Source of the DNA: Cyclostephanos tholiformis
Taxonomy: Eukaryota; Bacillariophyta; Thalassiosirophyceae; Thalassiosirales; Thalassiosiraceae
Assembly (NCBI GenBank): GCA_036939975.1
Contig: JALLPB010000231.1
Span: 1-27,360 of the forward strand
DNA: 27,360 nucleotides
Reading direction: 5' to 3'
Shown here piece after piece: positions 25,542-27,360 of this stretch. The notes beneath the pieces are model-generated. The model saw only the letters and a list, made by a program, of their open reading frames with translations. It had not been told where the DNA came from and did no database searches. Each line of letters starts with the position of its first letter. The stretch's first letter is position 1. Made by a program: the position numbers and the translations under genes.

Positions 25542-27086
25542 TTAAGCCATGAAACCCACGACAGTCTGATCAAACAAGCAAATGTCGCCGCAAACCGTCC
25601 TCCATTCGCCATTCATATCCCTGGCCCTGAATAAATAATTGTGTCTGAATCCAAGTGCCACTCTAGCCTTGGCAATGAAAGAGCTGTACGATGACGCAGG
25701 ATTCCCAATGAAGACGTTCCCCATGATTGCTGCCGTCATGTCACCGCCATACCAAGAGGCATCGGGCGGGACAACACGAACAACGTGGCCGATCTCCTCG
25801 TCGTCTAAAAGTCTTTCCAGAACGGAGGGATCCTGACCATCGGTGATGACAACTATTGGATACGCCATCATCCCCAGCGGCCTGAGTATCGACTTAATGT
25901 ACTCCGGTTCCATATGCAAGGCGGCGATTGGATCGCATCCTGAATATCGTGCCAAGCGATTCATCAAATGCCTGCCTGGTGCGCCCTCCAACGAACGAAC
26001 ATGTATCACGGTATAGATGGCATGTTTGCGTTTCGCGCCGAAAAGCGCATCGATTCCTGAACACATGTCGCGCACAGGCGACCCTTTGTGATCGACGCAC
26101 TCCCCATGATTGTAGTGCCGAAATAAGGCGCGAATGAAATACTCCTGACCCGCCATGTATTCCCTCAGCGGCCGCTTGATTCCGCCGTCGTAGTGGAACA
26201 AATCCCTCGACTCAATGTAAATGGTATTGTTCCTGACCTCCCACGCATGGAGTTCTGTTTTGTCATAAAATATCTTGACGCACAGAGCAGACTCCAGTTC
26301 ACTTCCCCAATCGTTGGACGTCGCGGAGAGCCACATGCTCTGGATGACGTCCATCGCCCACGAGTGGACGCCGATGCCGAGCTGGATGTCATGATCGCGC
26401 GCGTATTGCACCGCGTGTATCAATTCGACGAGGTTGTTCCCCGTGCGCCCAAATGCGTCTTGACCACTGAGTATCAAGATGGGCCTCGCGGGATTTATTT
26501 CCGGACATTGGCCGTACCGCTGCTGCAATGCCAGGTCCTCCGCTTTACCTACGTCCGTCGCGCGGCCACATACTTTCATCGGCTCGTATTCTTTGTCCTG
26601 GAGCAGCTCACGCACGCCCACGTCATCCAGTCCGTTCAGATCTTCTGCCTCGGCGCTGTTGCCGTGGTTATCGTGATCGCCACCCCGCACATTGACCCCC
26701 CATCTCAGCCAAAAGTCCTCCGTCGCCAATTTCAATTTCTTTCGCTCGCGTCGATTCAGCACCCGCACGCTATGTCTGTCGTTCCTATTCAGTTTCATCG
26801 GCGCTCGAGCATAGCTCAGCTCCAGGGCGCGTTTATAGGGTTCCGAGGATACCCGTGCGTCCCCCTCGCCCCTAGCTCTCATCGCCCTGATGACCTCACG
26901 GCCCGGGGGCGGCAGGTGTGCGAGACGGCGGGTAGATGCGGAGTGGTAATCGTATAATTCTTCTCCGTCATCGTCGGATGAAGTCCACGAACGGAGAAAA
27001 ATGACGATATTCCCGACCGCGATGAGGAGGAGGGCGCCCAGCCTCAGCCTTGGTCCCCTCGTTGCGGTCGTGGCTGTCATGGTCAC
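25542..27086 (-). CDS. Type II membrane glycosyltransferase-like protein
   Basis: The 514-residue single-exon protein has a short basic N-terminus and one membrane anchor at about 15-33 (LRLGALLLIAVGNIVIFL), the layout of Golgi glycosyltransferases. After a charged stem, the luminal part contains GQDAFGRTGNNLVELIHAVQYARDH (about 210-235), like the G-R-x-G-N-x-x motif that opens GT11/GT23/O-fucosyltransferase GT-B folds. Later come VIHVRSLEGAPGRHL, YPIVVITDGQDPSVLERLL and an end block GGDMTAAIMGNVFIGNPASSYSSFIAKAR, which matches the D-x-x-x-x-x-x-x-x-x-F-I-G-x-x-x-S-S/T-x-S donor-site pattern of fucosyltransferase-like families. It is likely a sugar transferase using GDP-fucose or a related donor; the exact activity is unknown. 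Six or more Cys in the luminal part may form disulfides. The stop lies 94 bp from the bestrophin stop (convergent). Confidence 0.75.
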   Translation of the reverse strand: MTMTATTATRGPRLRLGALLLIAVGNIVIFLRSWTSSDDDGEELYDYHSASTRRLAHLPPPGREVIRAMRARGEGDARVSSEPYKRALELSYARAPMKLNRNDRHSVRVLNRRERKKLKLATEDFWLRWGVNVRGGDHDNHGNSAEAEDLNGLDDVGVRELLQDKEYEPMKVCGRATDVGKAEDLALQQRYGQCPEINPARPILILSGQDAFGRTGNNLVELIHAVQYARDHDIQLGIGVHSWAMDVIQSMWLSATSNDWGSELESALCVKIFYDKTELHAWEVRNNTIYIESRDLFHYDGGIKRPLREYMAGQEYFIRALFRHYNHGECVDHKGSPVRDMCSGIDALFGAKRKHAIYTVIHVRSLEGAPGRHLMNRLARYSGCDPIAALHMEPEYIKSILRPLGMMAYPIVVITDGQDPSVLERLLDDEEIGHVVRVVPPDASWYGGDMTAAIMGNVFIGNPASSYSSFIAKARVALGFRHNYLFRARDMNGEWRTVCGDICLFDQTVVGFMA

Positions 27087-27360
27087 CTTTCTAGGTAGCG
27101 AACCCTCTTCGCCTTTTTGCTGTGCTATTTTTTATTAAAAAAGCTTGTTTCGTGATTCGGGGTCATAAAGGCGTTGAGGGAACTGATAATATTGGTATCG
27201 TAAAGGGCCCAAGGTATTTACTACCGCTGATTTAACAAATGTCGCCTTATTTATTTAGCTGTCATTTACTATAAAAGATTAGCTTAGGCTTAGCTAAGGG
27301 TTAGCTACTACCGCTCTTATAACAATTGAAACACTACTACTAACTAAGGGTTAGCTAAGG
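27087..27360. other. AT-rich upstream region with short repeated palindromic motif
   Basis: This contains the promoter of the minus-strand glycosyltransferase-like gene. Toward the window end the word ctaagggttagcta occurs at about 27294-27307 and again at about 27344-27357, and tactaccgct occurs at about 27219 and 27306. The piece cttagctaag is self-complementary. It may be the edge of a repeat continuing past the window. No gene is seen. Confidence 0.5.

Noticed and set aside
26193..26957. 254-codon open frame on the plus strand
   Set aside because: It is antisense to the glycosyltransferase-like gene, which has a membrane anchor and conserved blocks. The plus-strand product shows no domain.
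27280..27360. Telomeric or subtelomeric repeat
   Set aside because: The word is taagggtta-like, not a run of TTAGGG, and only two spaced copies are present.
1..27360. CRISPR arrays, rRNA or tRNA genes
   Set aside because: No regularly spaced repeats, no rRNA-like sequence and no convincing tRNA A/B-box pair were seen by eye. A covariance-model scan would be needed to exclude a tRNA.

Overview
This is a nuclear segment from a photosynthetic stramenopile, almost certainly a diatom. The evidence is: (i) several predicted proteins start with a signal peptide followed by an A-F transit motif (CHAFAA in IspF, TSAFAP in a small protein, AHAFIP in the bestrophin), the bipartite plastid address of complex red plastids; (ii) genes carry short GT-AG introns of about 60-230 bp; (iii) low-complexity Asp/Gly-rich insertions; (iv) ShK-like Cys-rich domains and an HMG-box-like domain of the kinds common in diatom proteomes. 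The species cannot be fixed from sequence alone; a centric diatom is a guess.

Layout. 1-855: AT-rich DNA and the broken 3' half of a DDE (Harbinger/DDE_Tnp_4-like) transposase on the minus strand. 856-5540: a decayed Ty3/gypsy-type LTR retrotransposon with short (126-128 bp) LTRs about 93% identical, with gag, protease, RT, RNase H and integrase remnants split by stops and frameshifts; its 5' LTR abuts the transposase remnant. 5633-6778: a two-exon HMG-box-like gene (minus). 6779-8220: a gene-free stretch dense in hairpins and perfect palindromes, part of it delimited by an exact 15-bp inverted repeat. 8221-10239: single-pass membrane protein with two C-terminal ShK-like modules. 10476-11330: plastid IspF of the MEP isoprenoid pathway. 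11545-14434: three-exon KLHDC4-type Kelch protein. 14751-15965: nascent polypeptide-associated complex alpha subunit with a long N-terminal extension. 16230-18951: four-exon S9B dipeptidyl peptidase. 19558-19986: small plastid-targeted unknown protein. 20246-23030: two-exon large unknown protein with a UVR-like C-terminal motif. 23834-25447: three-exon plastid bestrophin. 25542-27086: type II membrane glycosyltransferase-like protein. 27087-27360: AT-rich tail with a short repeated palindromic motif.

How it fits together. From 8221 on, genes are compact and mostly alternate in strand, giving three divergent pairs sharing 210-265 bp promoters (ispF/KLHDC4, NACA/DPP, small plastid protein/UVR-like protein). 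The genes are otherwise functionally mixed, not an operon-like pathway. The most suggestive link is regulatory: the bestrophin promoter and the promoter of the small plastid-targeted unknown protein both carry clustered TGACGT/ACGTCA elements, the CO2/cAMP-responsive type described in diatom carbon-concentrating genes. All exon joins below were deduced from reading frame, GT-AG sites and family alignment from memory; no transcript evidence was available.
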